Counted from the first letter of the stretch, positions 48,903-61,135 are shown. The stretch is DNA of 64,000 nt from Calliopsis andreniformis (GCF_051401765.1 NC_135066.1:17959001-18023000); one strand, 5' to 3'. The notes: a model not told the origin generated them from the letters alone. Translations and numbers: made by a program.

Positions 48903-51900
48903 ATGGAGGCACGTCACTCCCTATCTTTCTGCCGCTGCGGGTGCAACGCATCGTCGTCGTCTCGCGAATCGATGAATCCGCCGAACGAGCCGTGTTGTTG
49001 CTGCAGCTACAATCCCTTCAGCGACACTTCCAAAGAGTCGGAGATCCACGACCTCTCGTTTGCCCTGAGGAAGCTCAGCGTAATGAAGTGTCAGATGAAG
49101 AAGTGGCGAATGGAAAGGCTTCAGCTCGAGAGCGAAAATAGGTCTCTGAAACAAGCCCTCCAGTCATTCGGTATCGATGTATGATATTTCGTACCCTCTC
49201 TCCGCCTGACTGCCAGTTGGCTCGCGCCAAATTGATTAATTGGAATTCAGAGCAGATACTTTCTCGCCCGTGTTTCACTCGTTTCCGTACAAACGAGATC
49301 GTTTCGAAGGAACCGAGTGGTAGTCCGTACGACTAATGCTACGAAAGGGACGCGATACGAAACTTGCATATACAGTACCTCTGATAAGTACTCGAATGGT
49401 GTCACATGTTGAGAAATATACAGGTTTCCTTGTAGTAACTGATGTATATACTTTACATTTAATTAAACATTCTTCACATAAAAGTAAATATATAGTAATT
49501 ACAGTAATTGTATTTTTAGTTGTAATTAATGGTCAGTCTAAGTACTAAATATCGGTTGCTACCAATAAATATATAATTTTCCAAGCTTGTGAAATCGTTC
49601 CAAAACTTATAGGCGATACTGTGCATGGTATAATATTTGGAAATTATATAGAAAGGCAGGCTGAAATTACTGATGTAAAACCTTTGTTATTTCTGATAAT
49701 ACAAAACATTGATGAATGTGTATTTTTATCAGTGTATGTATTATTTGGAAGATCATGTTTCTTTAATATTTCAGTTCTCTTTAAATGATAATATTCAGGA
49801 TTTTAATAAAAATATGGATCAGCTGACTAAAATCAGAGTTAAATAATATAGACCTAAAACTTCAGTATAGATATAAACCTGCAGTAGTAAAAATTGTACA
49901 TGTGACTTTGAAAATTTGTTTAACAAATTATTTTGTTTAGTATTTCGTACACTACTTCAGTGTTGCTCTAAAATACTATAATTACACCAACGTATTATAT
50001 ATCTTCATGATAATACAAAGTGAACGTTTTAAATGCAAGCCGTATCGTTCCCCAGACACACAACTTCTCCCTTTGAAATTCCGAGCGGTTTCTCTCGAGA
50101 ACAGTACCCGCACGCGTGCTCTGCTCCGAATGTTTCTAAAGATTAGTTGTTTTCGTGCAGGTGTAAATGCGGATGAGATATTGAAGCCTGATCCGCTGCT
50201 GGTACACTCGCGGGAAGAAATCGAAAGGCTGCAAAATGCAAACGCGGCCCTTGAAGATAAAGTGAGGGATCTAGAAGAAACTCTCGCTGAACGAGATTGC
50301 TGCGCCGATCCGTGCGCCTCGGTTCTCTGTCTTAGGGAGAAGATGAGATTTTTGCGAGAGCGTTTCGCCCTCGAAAAGAAAGAGTACCGTTTCCCTAATT
50401 TTCTCACCGCCATGTGTTCCGTTTATTTGATTCTGAACGAGGAATTTAATGGCTGCTCAGATTCAATATGTAAAATATGACACGATTAATTAATGATTGG
50501 AGAGGACCATTGAACAGGTTTTAGAGGCTAATTGAGTTATGAATATTAACAGGTTCTAGAAGCTATTTGAGCTCTGAATATTAATAGGTTCTAATCTATA
50601 GGATGTCTCAATATCCAGAAGAAGCTTTTAAAAAATGATCATATTATATTTGGGCTAGCTGAAAAATTAATATTTCCGCGATTTCAACTGTTACTCTTCT
50701 ATAGCTTTAAAATTCCTTTTTTTTTGTTATGTATTACTTTAAACAAGATACACCATAGCCTGAATCAGAAGAGACTCGCAATCTATTTAATTTAATAATT
50801 TTTTAAACCTCATATTTTATCAAACAAAAAACTTCAAATAAAATTCTATAAATTATATTAAAAAATGCAACCCTAAAATCGACAACCCTCAAAAAGCTAA
50901 AATCACTCAAATTCACCTCCCACAACTTCCAAACACCTCACATCACAACACTTAGAAAACCTCCACCAATTCTCAGCCTCTAATAATCAGATAAAGTTAA
51001 GAAATTTAATCTATCAAGCGATTAAATTCCATGTGTCCATAGATTGAGAGACGTAATTTCCGAACTGAAGCTGAAACTAGCGCAGACAGAGGAGGACGTC
51101 AGCTGTCCCGCGATATATCGTCTGAGAGCAAAGCTGCGCGAACTGATGGAAGGCGGTCAGACGGCGGACCAGCAGGTCTCAAAAGTGGTCGAAAGATCGA
51201 TCGAGACTTTGGTAGACCTATCGAAAAGTTGCGAAGATCTACGAGCAGAGAACGAGCGCCTCCTGGCCGAACTGGCCGAGCTGCGTGCCGCGTTAGCTAG
51301 TGCAGAAACTGCCACGGCAGAAACTACCACAGTACCTGAATACATAGACGTGTCAGAGCTGTTGCAAAAGCTAGAGGACTGCGAGCAGTCTGTTGCTAAC
51401 TATAAGAAACAATTAGAGGAAAAGGATAAGCTGATTGATTCTCTGAATAAAAAATTAGAGACTATGATCGAGCAGGAAGGTCTGCTGGACGAGATTGCGG
51501 CCATGAAAGAGGAATTCCGAAGAAAAGATGAAAAGGTATCGCGATAGTTTGAAACTGAGGCAACCGCAACGCGCCCTGCGCTTATTTAATCTCAGTAATG
51601 GAGTTGACTTCTTTCTTGTTCCGAAGTCTAGCGAATTAACTTTCCTGTTATAGAACCGCGGGAACTTTTACTTCGAAATGTTGTTAGTGGAACAGAGGGG
51701 TGGTTGTACGAGTGTATGGGGTGTTCACGTAATTGGTGTTCATTTTAAGTTATGGGAAGATAGAGGTGGAGATTTGTGAAGGACTAGAGCAATTCCTAAG
51801 ATAGAACATTTTTTTAGTAGATATAGGTACATAAAAATAAAATATAATAAGGGTTTAACATAGGTTTAAAACCTGGTACAATATATATGTGCCATTTCTT

Positions 51901-54900
51901 TAGATAAAATTGCAAAATATACATATACCTTTGCCTAATCACTCACTTTGCCCATTTTATCTACCTTTGCTCACTTTTAACCAGCTTGTCAATTTGTGCT
52001 CATTTTTGCCTACCTCAGCCCTTTTTTCTCATTTTCCCAACATTATCACCTTCACATTATCTCCAATTTCTGCACATACATCCACTGTCAACTGATCACT
52101 AACTTACTACACCTTCTCTTTCTCCCCCCTAATCAAGTACCAACCCCTCCTTTCCAGATCACAAGCCTCCTCAACAGTCTCAGACAATCAGAAATCGAAC
52201 TGCTCGGTATGAGAAACCTAAGAAATGAGCTCGAGAACCTGAAACCCGAAATATCAAGCCTTGAAATCGAAAAAGACAACCTCCTAGAGGAATTAAGTAA
52301 AGTTCGAAAGGCTCTGGCCGAAAGGAACAATCAGATAATCGAGCTGCTCGAGGAGAAGAGCAAGCTCGAGAAGAAATGCGAGGACAAGGTGGTAGCGATG
52401 CAGGCGACGATAGACGACCTGAACAAAGAGATCGCCGACCTGAAGGCGCAGCTGGCGAAGCTTCAAAACGAGATCGAAGGATGCAACGCGAGAAACGCGG
52501 AGCTGGAGAAGTGTTGCGCAGAAAAGGACGCTCTCTCGGAAAAACTGAAGGCTATGGAGAAGGAACTAGAAGCCATGAAGGAGCTGGCCAAGGAGAACGA
52601 AAGACTGAAAGCTCGTGTTGAGGAGCTGGAGAAGGAGAACAAAGGTCTGACGGATAGAATAGAAGAACTGACGAATTTAAATAACGTCCTGAAGAACGAT
52701 TACGACAACATGAAAAGGGCACTGGACAACCTGGAGGCAGAAGTCAACAGACTGGAGGACCTACTAAACAAGATGACACAAGAACGAGACGCTCTATTGA
52801 ACGAAAACAACGACATTAAAAAACAGCTGGAGAAGGCGTTGGCAGAGAACGAGAGCCTGAAAGCCGAGCTGAGTGACATCAACGATCAATTTGACAAACT
52901 GAAATCAGAAAATGCTCAGCTAAAGAGTAACCTCGAGAAAATGAAGCAAGAGAACGACTCGCTGAAGCAGGAGCTCGGAGTATTGAAAAGCGACCTGGAG
53001 AACGCCTTGAGGGAGTCAGAAGCGTTGAAGGCTGCTGGAGACATGCTGAGAACAGCAGATATGGACATGAAGGCTAAGGCAGAAAAGCTAGCAGCGGAGA
53101 TAGAGGACCTGAAGTCCGAGAGGGACCGTCTAACAAACGAGAACGCTGATCTGAAAGCCAAAAACTCAGAGCTGCAGCAGAAGCTCGATGACGCAATGAG
53201 CCAAATCGAGAAATTGAAGTCAGAAAAGGCTGATCTACAGACCGAGATAGATCGCCTGAAGCAGGAGCTAGAGAAAGCCAGGAGCGAGGTGGATCAATTA
53301 AAATCCGAGATCGGCTCACTGAAAGCTGCCCTCGACAACTGTGTGGCCGAGATGGAGAGGCTGCGAGAGGACATCGCGAAACTCCAAGCGCAGCTGGGCA
53401 AAGGTGCAGAAGAAGAAGCGGCGTTGATCACCGAACTCGAAGGGATTAAGCGTGAAAGGGACAATCTGGCGGCGGAATTAAGCAAGCTGAGGAACGAGCA
53501 TTCCGCTTTGCAGAACGAGAGGGATCAATTGAGCAAGCAATTGACCGACTGTAACGCGGAGAACGAGAAGCTGAGATCGGAGAGGGACCGTCTGCAAGCG
53601 GAGAACGATAAGCTGAACGCGGAGGTGGCCGCGTGTAGAGAGGAAAATGGGAAAATGAAGGCTGAGATAGAGCGATTGCAGGGGCAAGTGGAATTGCTGA
53701 ACGACGAGTTAAATAAACTGAGAGCTCAGCTCGCCGAGGCGCAGAAGAAAATAGAGTCCCTCGAGCCGCTCGTGGCTCGTTTGCAAGACGAAAATGATAA
53801 ATTGCGAAATGACGTGCGAGCTTTGGAGAGCGAAGTGAACGACCTCAGGACGAAGCTGGGCCGCGAGGGGGAGGCTAGTCAAAAAATGAAAGACGACCTA
53901 ACGATGTTGGAGAATAAAGTGCAGGATTTAAGTTCGAAATTGGATCAATGCAGGGCGGAAAACGAGGCCTTGAAAGGGGAGAACCAGAGCCTTCGTACGA
54001 AGCTATTAGACATGGACCAGGAATTAGCTGGCTTGAGGGCCGAGTGCGCAGACTTGAAATCGGAGATCGCTGATTTGAAGAAGCTGATAGCTGAATTGCA
54101 GGACAAAATTAAGAGGCTGGAGGAGGAAGTAGAATATTACAAGATGGAGAGCTGTAAGATCAAATTAGATGTGGATAAGCTTAAGGCCGATCTTGAGAAA
54201 GCGCTGAAGGATCTGAGTGAGTGCCAGGTAAATTAACAACCTAATTTTAATACTTCATACTCTAATAAATATTTTACAGAGGTGCCTAGTTCTAGAAATA
54301 AAAATACTTTAGAACTTTCCAGATTTAAGAAGTTTTAGACTTGAATATTTAAATGTTCAAACATTTTTGAAAATTTGAAATTGGACACCTCTGTCTCAAT
54401 TCAATTAAAAAAGAATTCGAATAATTATCTCAAATAAGTATCTTCTAATATCCAACTGTGTCACACTATCACATTTTTAAATAAAAACCGAATGCCAACA
54501 GGCCCTGAAGAAGGCCCAAGAAGCAGAACTAAATCGCCTGAAGGCAGAGAAGGCCGACCTAGAGAAAAAGCTCGCCGAGCTGACATCCGAATTAGAAAAA
54601 CTGAAAAAAGCTCTCGAAGCAGAAAAATCCGCCAAAGACAAATGCAACGCAGACCTAACAGCGTTAAGAAACGAGCTGGACGCCCTGAAAAAGGAATTAG
54701 AAAACTTGCGAGCAGAGAATAACAGGTACAAAAGCGAAGCAGAGAACCTAGCCAAACAGCTGTCAGCCCTGAAGAGCGACCTCGACGCGTGCAAAGCAGA
54801 AGTCTCCGCATTGCGGGACGCTAACAGTGCACTGAAAGATGAACTAAACGCTCTGAACCTCGAGAGGAACAAGCTGAAAGAGGAACGCGACAAGCTAAAG

Positions 54901-56136
54901 GCCGAAGTGGATGCCCTGAAAGCTGAGAACGCCAATCTGCAGCAAGAGCGAAACAGGTTGCAAGAGGAGTCCAACAGACTCAGAGGCGAGGGTGATGGAC
55001 AGAAAGTAGAAATAGACAGGTTAAAGTCAGATCTGGCTGCGCAGAAAGCAGCCGCCGACAAGCTGCAAACAGACTTGCAGAACTGCAAAGCTGAGAACGA
55101 CAGACTGCAAGGAGAATTAAATGAAGCGAAAAAGGAGCTGGACAGACTCAAGGGAGAAGTTGATCGACTGAATCGCGAGCTTGAGGAATTGAAGAAAGCT
55201 CTCGCAGCTGCTGAGGCTAAAATCAAGAATCTGGAGAAACAGCTCTCAGAGCTACATGCTGAGAAACAGGAGTTAGTCAACGAGCTCAATCGTCTTAGAG
55301 ACGAAATGAGTAATTTGAAAAACGAACTGGAGAAACAGAAAGCTGCGGCAGACGCAGCCGCGAAGGAGCTGGCGGCCCTAAAGGAGGAACTGGCTGCTTT
55401 AAAAGCAGAGTTAGATAAGACTCGCAACGAGAACGTGTTGCTGAGAAACGAAAATGAAAAGCTAAAGGTTGAGTTAGCGAAGTTGAAAGACGAAGTTGCG
55501 GCGCTGAAGTTGGAGAACGAGAATCTGAAGAAAGAGAATACGGCTTTGAAGAAGGAAGTCTCAGGGCTGTCGTCAGAGTTGGCTGTAGTTAAAGAGAGAC
55601 TAGCGGATGCAGAAAATCAGATTAATAATATGAAGAAGAAGATTGCTGATCTTGAGGACACTGTGAAGGAGTTGGATAATTTGAAGAAACAATTGGAGGA
55701 TGCCAAAAATGAACTGGCTAGATTGAGACCTGAACTGGATAAGCTTAGGTCAGAGAATAAGAGGCTGCAGGATGAGCTGAGCAAGGCGGAAAATGAGTCG
55801 AAGAGATTAAAGGACGATCTGGAGAAGTTGAAGGCAGCCAATGAGAAACTGAAGACTGATTACGATAAGTTGCAGTCAGAATTAGCTGCAACAAAGGAAG
55901 AGAGAGATAAGCATAAAGATATGAATGCGATGATGGACAAACTGAAGGCAGAATATGAGGAGCTAAAAGCTGAGAATGCGAAACTGAGGAACGAGCTGAA
56001 CAATTGTCGGGAAGAGAACGAGAAGTTACGCAAAGAGCTGGAAAAGCTGAGGAAGGCTACAGGTCTGATAATTGGAATAATAGAAATTCCTAGGTTTAAG
56101 AGTTTATTGATCGAATTAAATAAGAGAAGCTTTTAA
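48903..56136 (+). CDS. Long coiled-coil protein, five exons, about 1,562 aa; paralogue of the 45.3-kb gene
   Basis: Exons: 48,903-49,170, 50,161-50,383, 51,043-51,535, 52,158-54,227 and 54,502-56,136. All have GT-AG introns, phases 1, 2, 0, 0. The start ATG has good context (GACAATGG). The first 45 residues are Cys/Ser-rich (Cys10, 12, 14 and a run of four at 31-34). Next comes the module shared with the divergent gene: QMKKWR at 64-69, DEILKPDPL at 94-102 and RLQNANAAL at 112-120. Residues from about 330 to the end form one very long, proline-poor coiled coil with a recurring ENxxLKxEL pattern. There is no signal peptide or membrane helix. The last 25 residues (GLIIGIIEIPRF onward) break the pattern and may be read-through into an intron: a donor at 56,063 could join the next gene in frame. 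A scaffold or filament role is inferred; the family is not recognised. Confidence 0.8.
50513..50597. repeat. 35-bp tandem repeat in intron 2
   Basis: AACAGGTTTTAGAGGCTAAT with TGAGTTATGAATATT is followed by a second diverged 35-bp unit at 50,548 and a 15-bp partial third from 50,583. It lies inside intron 2 (50,384-51,042) of the plus-strand coiled-coil gene. Confidence 0.75.
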
Positions 56137-56454
56137 TAATATTGCTTTATAATTTTCGGCTGACTAGTCAATTGATTGCTATCTAATTAGGATACTGAGA
56201 GAATAAGATTCATTACTGCACTCTAGTAACAGAACATTAACACCTTAAAGTGTCTCTCATTATTAATATCAGTCTCTTTAAGCTATTTTATTTCTTATGT
56301 GAAAAGAGACCACACGATTATCAAAATTAATTTACCGTCTAACTTCGAATATCCGAGATTCTAGTAATTAAGATCGCTCAGTGTCTACTGTATTAATCGT
56401 CGTTGAAATGTTACTACGTCGTTCCCTTTTCATGACTCATACATTGTCGACGAA

Positions 56455-58600
56455 ATGAATGCAGTGAGGACGGTGGTGCCAAAGGAGACGGAAATGGACA
56501 AAGATATTTTGGATGAATGCGGGGATTTCATTAAGGCGAACGAATTACTGAGGGAAAAATTTGAAAGGCAGAACCAAGGTAAAACCTTTAAAAGACTCTT
56601 TGTTCGACAAAAAAAAAACGATCCTTATCATTTTATTGCTTTTTCTGCGGAGGATTCGTATTGTCGCTCGTGAATGACAGTGAACGCCGACGTTCAGAAC
56701 TTTTAATTGGTGGTATGCTTGATATCTGAATAAGTTTGTCACCTTAAAAGTTTCCGTGGAGGGGTGGATGGTAGAAATGTAACTGCGAATAGCTTCCGAG
56801 TGCCTTATGAAAGATTCTGAAGGGAAATAAGTTGACAAGTATGAAACTTTCCGTTTCGTCATTTCACGTGCACAGTAATATCACCAAGATTGACTGTCAG
56901 AGACCCTCGAACCACTCCATTTCTTTTCATTAATTTATTTATTGTTTAATCGGTTTTCAACGCAGGCGTACAACGTGTACGTGATTTCATCAGTTATTTG
57001 GAAGGGAAAGTTGAAGTGGAGCCTCAAATGGCAGACAAGTTAGATGAAGATCCATCAATTGATCCACAAATGAAACAAGAAATTGCAGACCTATTTAAGA
57101 AAGCTCAGGAGCTGTCTGACAGTATTTATCAAACAGAGCAGGAAATCAAGAATATTGCTAATTTGATAAAACAACTTAAGGTACGGAATACAAAGCAAAC
57201 ACTGATTATAGTTATCTGATCGTAAAGCAAAATACTCAATGTTTCTTCAGAACTTTTTAAAGGGTATTATTTTAAAATACTGCTATGTCAGAAAACGAAA
57301 CAACTAAATACAAAAATTGTATTACATCTTACAGGATCTTGCTGATAGTCCAATGGCATTCGAGGCCAATGCTTGGCTGAATGTAAGTAAAAATACAATA
57401 CTAAATAATCTATTTATAAATATATTACAAAAATTCATCATTCACTACATTAATCTTTTCATATCTCACTAAAATATACCTAACATATTGTAAAAAATTA
57501 TAACTCTACACTTAACAGTACACAAAACACACAGAAATGATTACATAAAAAACTTATACAATCAAATTTAATTGTACCCATATTTTCCACGTGAAAATTT
57601 TCATGACCAATAATAAGTTCGCAAGTGATTCACTGATATACTGTCGAAACGTTATCGTATTATCCAACGTTTGGGTATCTCGTGTGAACTATGAGGTATG
57701 ATGCAGATTAATGGTGTAGCTTAATATGTGAATGAACACCGATTGATCTAATAAATCATTCCGTGCTTCAGGAATTAATAAATTCTCCCGCTATAATGCA
57801 AATCCCAGTCCTATATCTCTCAGCACGTACTACTATAATCCAACGAATCATTATCCTCATGATTTCGTCCAACTATCAAAAACTAGATATCGCTGGCTTC
57901 CTTATTCCAGCCCGATTAGCAAAGCTTATTATCTACGAACGACAGTGCTATCGATTACCTAGTTCCTATTTCTATTAATTAGAACTCTATACCATCATGT
58001 TTCATGTATCATGGCACGATCTTTGGTTATTATAACCAAGGAAATTTTAGAAGAAAAAACGAAAAAGAGAAAAGAAAAAGAGGAAAATGGGAGAAGAGAC
58101 AAAGGGGAAAGGGGAAAAAGAAAAATTGAAAAATACAAAGTATTTTTATACCTCTCGAACTGAACTTTATCTGCTTCCACCTGAACCAACACACTATATA
58201 AAAAATATAATAAAACACAGATACCTCCCACTCACTTAATATGCATATGTTTTTTCAGTCGTTGACACTGACACAGTTAGCAGAACTTCACGACAAAATT
58301 TGCTCACTAACATCAGAGATGGTGCAACAGGATAGCAGCGCAGTGCCATGTCGCGGGCCCACCTCAGCGTCGGATCCAGCGAGAACCGAGTACAACGTTT
58401 TAAACAAACGGATTGCCGCTCTGCAGAAACAGATAGCAGAGAAGCAAATAGAGGCTGGATGGAAGCTTCAGGAGCTGAAACGATCCTTGCGGCAGGAGCA
58501 GGCCAACCTAATACGAATCTCCGAGCAAATGAATTTAGAAAGAAGACGCAATTTAGCTATGCAACTCACCATGGATGGCTCCTGCCCCTGCAATGATTAA
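56455..58600 (+). CDS. Small coiled-coil protein, four exons, 242 aa (or 3' part of the preceding gene)
   Basis: Exons: 56,455-56,578, 56,966-57,180, 57,335-57,382 and 58,259-58,600. GT-AG borders join in frame (phases 1, 0, 0). The third exon is only 16 codons. The protein is acidic and helical. Three coiled-coil stretches (about 14-60, 75-115 and 175-230) are separated by a short FEANAWLNSLTL block and a Ser/Pro-rich linker (SSAVPCRGPTSASDP). It ends in SCPCND. There is no signal peptide or membrane segment. It follows the long coiled-coil gene by 318 bp in the same direction. The ATG context (GACGAAATG) is acceptable, but GCAG at 56,461-56,464 is also a possible acceptor in the right phase for fusion with that gene. 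The order of helices loosely recalls Nsp1/Nup62-type coiled coils, which I could not test. Function unknown. Confidence 0.72.
58050..58140 (+). repeat. Polypurine tract in the last intron
   Basis: About 90 bp of almost pure A and G (GAAAAAGAGAAAAGAAAAAG and similar) on the plus strand lie about 120 bp before the last acceptor of the small coiled-coil gene. Such tracts can form triplex DNA. Simple slippage is the plain explanation. Confidence 0.6.
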
Positions 58601-58725
58601 ATTCATCGAGAATCACATAGCTAACATTCCAACAAGTGACTTTGATACTTGATACACGTTAAATGTCTATCAAAATGACTGTTTCTAATTACAGCGTACA
58701 GTGATTACCGATGTAAGTGACGATA

Positions 58726-58731
58726 AATAAA
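58726..58731 (+). terminator. Polyadenylation signal of the small coiled-coil gene
   Basis: AATAAA lies 126 bp after the stop codon at 58,600, within a GATAAATAAAAAGTGTG context that has the GT-rich element expected just downstream. Confidence 0.6.
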
Positions 58732-59750
58732 AAGTGTGATGTTTCAGAAGTTTCTTGATTTGTTTGTTCAGTACAGAGCGTATGAGAGTTGCTAACGGAA
58801 TCTTATAGGTTCTACATACCTAGAGGATTATTCTTTTGAAAAATCCTAATTCTAATTTCGTGCCTACGTTACTTATATCACTAAACTAATCTACCACTAT
58901 CAACTTACAGTTACGTCCCCTATATACTCATACTACATACCCCATCAAATTTGCTCAGAAGTGTCCTAAGACCTAAGACATCCAAACATCTCGAGCATCA
59001 AACTCCCAGACACTCAAAACTTGACACATTAAATGTAACACACCTGAAGAAGACCATCCACATCAAAGAGACAGTCACCATGTACTTGCAACTGCTGCAA
59101 ACAGTTCTTAAACAATCTTCGAACAGCGCAAAGAGGCCAGCTGTCCCCAGATGCAATCTAAGCCGACATCGGCAGCGATTGTACCGTTTCGCGATCGTAT
59201 AAATTATTTCTGCCCCAGTAATTTAATCGCGCCACACCGGTTACACCCTAATTAACGAAGCGAAAGGGTGGCCTGGGACCACGGGGAGGATAAACGGGGA
59301 AAGGGAAAAAACGCGGTCGAACCAATAACGGGCAACGTTCTGGAAAACAGTTACAGCTAATAACGGGCAAATAGATTCGGCATGGTGCGCGCGCGTCTGT
59401 TCGATTTTGCGCGCGACAACGCGATTTCCTGTTTCGTTTCGGAGGTCGTGTTGTTCGATCGAGATTAATTCAATTGTACCGCGGTTCGCATCCGTTCCCA
59501 CGACTTTATCAGGATCTGTTGTCGGTGTGCGCGTGTCGCGTGTGCACGCCCGCGACAGTACACAGTGAATATCCAAGCGACAAAGAGTACACGTATCATT
59601 GAAATACACGGCCAGATCAAGTGGCAAATGAATTGACGAAATCCGTTTAGCTGTATGTGCATTGGGCCTAAAATCGCAACGAAAGCTCGCAAAAAGGTAC
59701 AACGTCGTTGACAAACAAGTTGCAGAAAGGCGTTGAATAGACCTATAGAA
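58732..59750. other. Intergenic region and promoter side of the secreted-protein gene
   Basis: No supported gene. The right half (59.2-59.7 kb) is GC-richer with several CpG-dense words (GCGCGCGTC, TTTTGCGCGCGACAACG). It lies directly upstream of the ATG at 59,751, so it probably contains the promoter and leader. Minus-strand open frames across it are antisense accidents. Confidence 0.4.
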
Positions 59751-60955
59751 ATGTTCTCGATTTTTGTAATCTGCGCGCTGTGCTGGTGTGACGTACAGGT
59801 AAGGATACAATTATGCGAATATCGATATATTAAAGGGAAATTTAAATCCCGAAAGATTGGAAAAAGGATTGCTGAAGTATTTATTTTATACTGAAATTGT
59901 TCTTCACAACTTTGGGTTGGTAATATGAAAACACACATTTTAAATAGTGACGAGAATAATGCTCTAAGAATTATAATTCTAATATTTTGAACAACGTGTA
60001 GCGAATTCTTAGTTGAATAAAAAATCATTTGTTGCTCAAGAAGAATTCGTCTTCTTCCAAATTTTAGATCAAAACATTTTTCCAATCCAAGGGTATTACT
60101 ATTAAATAAAAGCGATATAAAATTGCAGCTTGTCAACATTTCGTGTAAATTTTCAATGTTTTTCGATTAATTATTCTAACTTTCCATCGTTATCACAAGG
60201 CAGACCTTGACATTCTTCTTGAAGATGGTGATTGCGCCTACATTAACGAGGAATATATTGATCCAGAAACATGCGGCTTTGAGGTGAATGAAAATAGCGA
60301 ATATGAAACTTATTTAAGTACCAACATGGATATCTTGAAAAAATTACCCGAAAATACGAAGGTATATAATTTGAATGTTTTTAATGACAAAATAATGAAG
60401 GTTCTTTTGATATTTCGATTTTATACATTTACAATTAGCACGTTATTAGAATGTAGTAGTATTGAATTCTTTACAGATACGAGGAAATATCAACGGAATC
60501 GAAATGGGCGAATACACGATCGATATGGGTCTTCATGTAGAAATGAAACTTTGTGATGTAGCTAACGATCCTAACACTATAGCGGTTCCCATGGCAAAAG
60601 CAGTTGGCTTTACTCCTGAAAAATGTCCTCCCGAACCAGTATGTATAATATTAAATATAACACAAACGCGAAAATGCAATTAAATGATTAATTAACTCTG
60701 TCAATGCCGAAATTCAAATTCTTGTTTTATTATTTCTTATAAAAAAGAAAAATTAAATATTGAAGTCATAGATGAAATAACAATGATTAAAACTGATGAC
60801 GATTTCAGGGGAAATACGCAAATAGCAATTTTATGATCAAAAATCAAAATGGCCTGCCAGAGTCATTTCCGATCGGCCAGTATTTACTAAATGTTACGCT
60901 ACTAACTGAGAAAGAGACAATAGTGGTAATTCACATTTATTTAACGGTAATATAA
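59751..60955 (+). CDS. Small secreted protein, DUF1091/ML-like, four exons, 172 aa
   Basis: Exons: 59,751-59,798, 60,200-60,361, 60,477-60,638 and 60,809-60,955. All junctions are phase 0 with good GT-AG signals, and exons 2 and 3 are both 162 bp. Residues 1-16 (MFSIFVICALCWCDVQ) form a short signal peptide filling exon 1. The mature part has an acidic start with two cysteines. Then follows GEYTIDMGLHVEMKLC, a cysteine in EKCPPEPGKY, and a C-terminal NGLPESFPIGQYLLNV. The pattern Cys-Pro, Gly-x-Tyr, Leu-Pro and Pro-x-Gly-x-Tyr is typical of insect DUF1091 and related MD-2-like lipid-binding folds, several of which act in chemosensation or secretion. This places it by pattern only. A donor-like GTG|GTAATT inside the last exon could give a different C-terminus. 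Confidence 0.75.
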
Positions 60956-61135
60956 ATTTCTGTGGAACGTACTTTCAAATACGACGATTGTATTAAATTT
61001 TAAAATGTCCTCTTATATGAAAACTACAAAATAGAAATTCATCTGCAAGTGTAAAAAAGTATTTTTCATATCACTTCTGAAACTTTCCACCGACCATTAA
61101 TTTAAAAAACGGTGACTAAGCGAGCAACATCGTCA

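Noticed and set aside
51996..52157. N-terminal extension of the exon-4 frame with a hydrophobic start
   Set aside because: This is pyrimidine-rich intron sequence before a strong acceptor (CCTCCTTTCCAG). The apparent Phe/Leu/His-rich peptide is the polypyrimidine tract.
54477..55427. 316-codon minus-strand frame (Ser/Phe/Ala-rich)
   Set aside because: It is antisense to exon 5 of the plus-strand coiled-coil gene. It is the mirror image of the heptad codons and has no independent support.
41309..58600. Identification of the coiled-coil genes as bee silk fibroins
   Set aside because: Hymenopteran silk proteins are much shorter, alanine-rich and carry signal peptides. These rods are Glu/Lys/Leu/Asn-rich and have no signal peptide.
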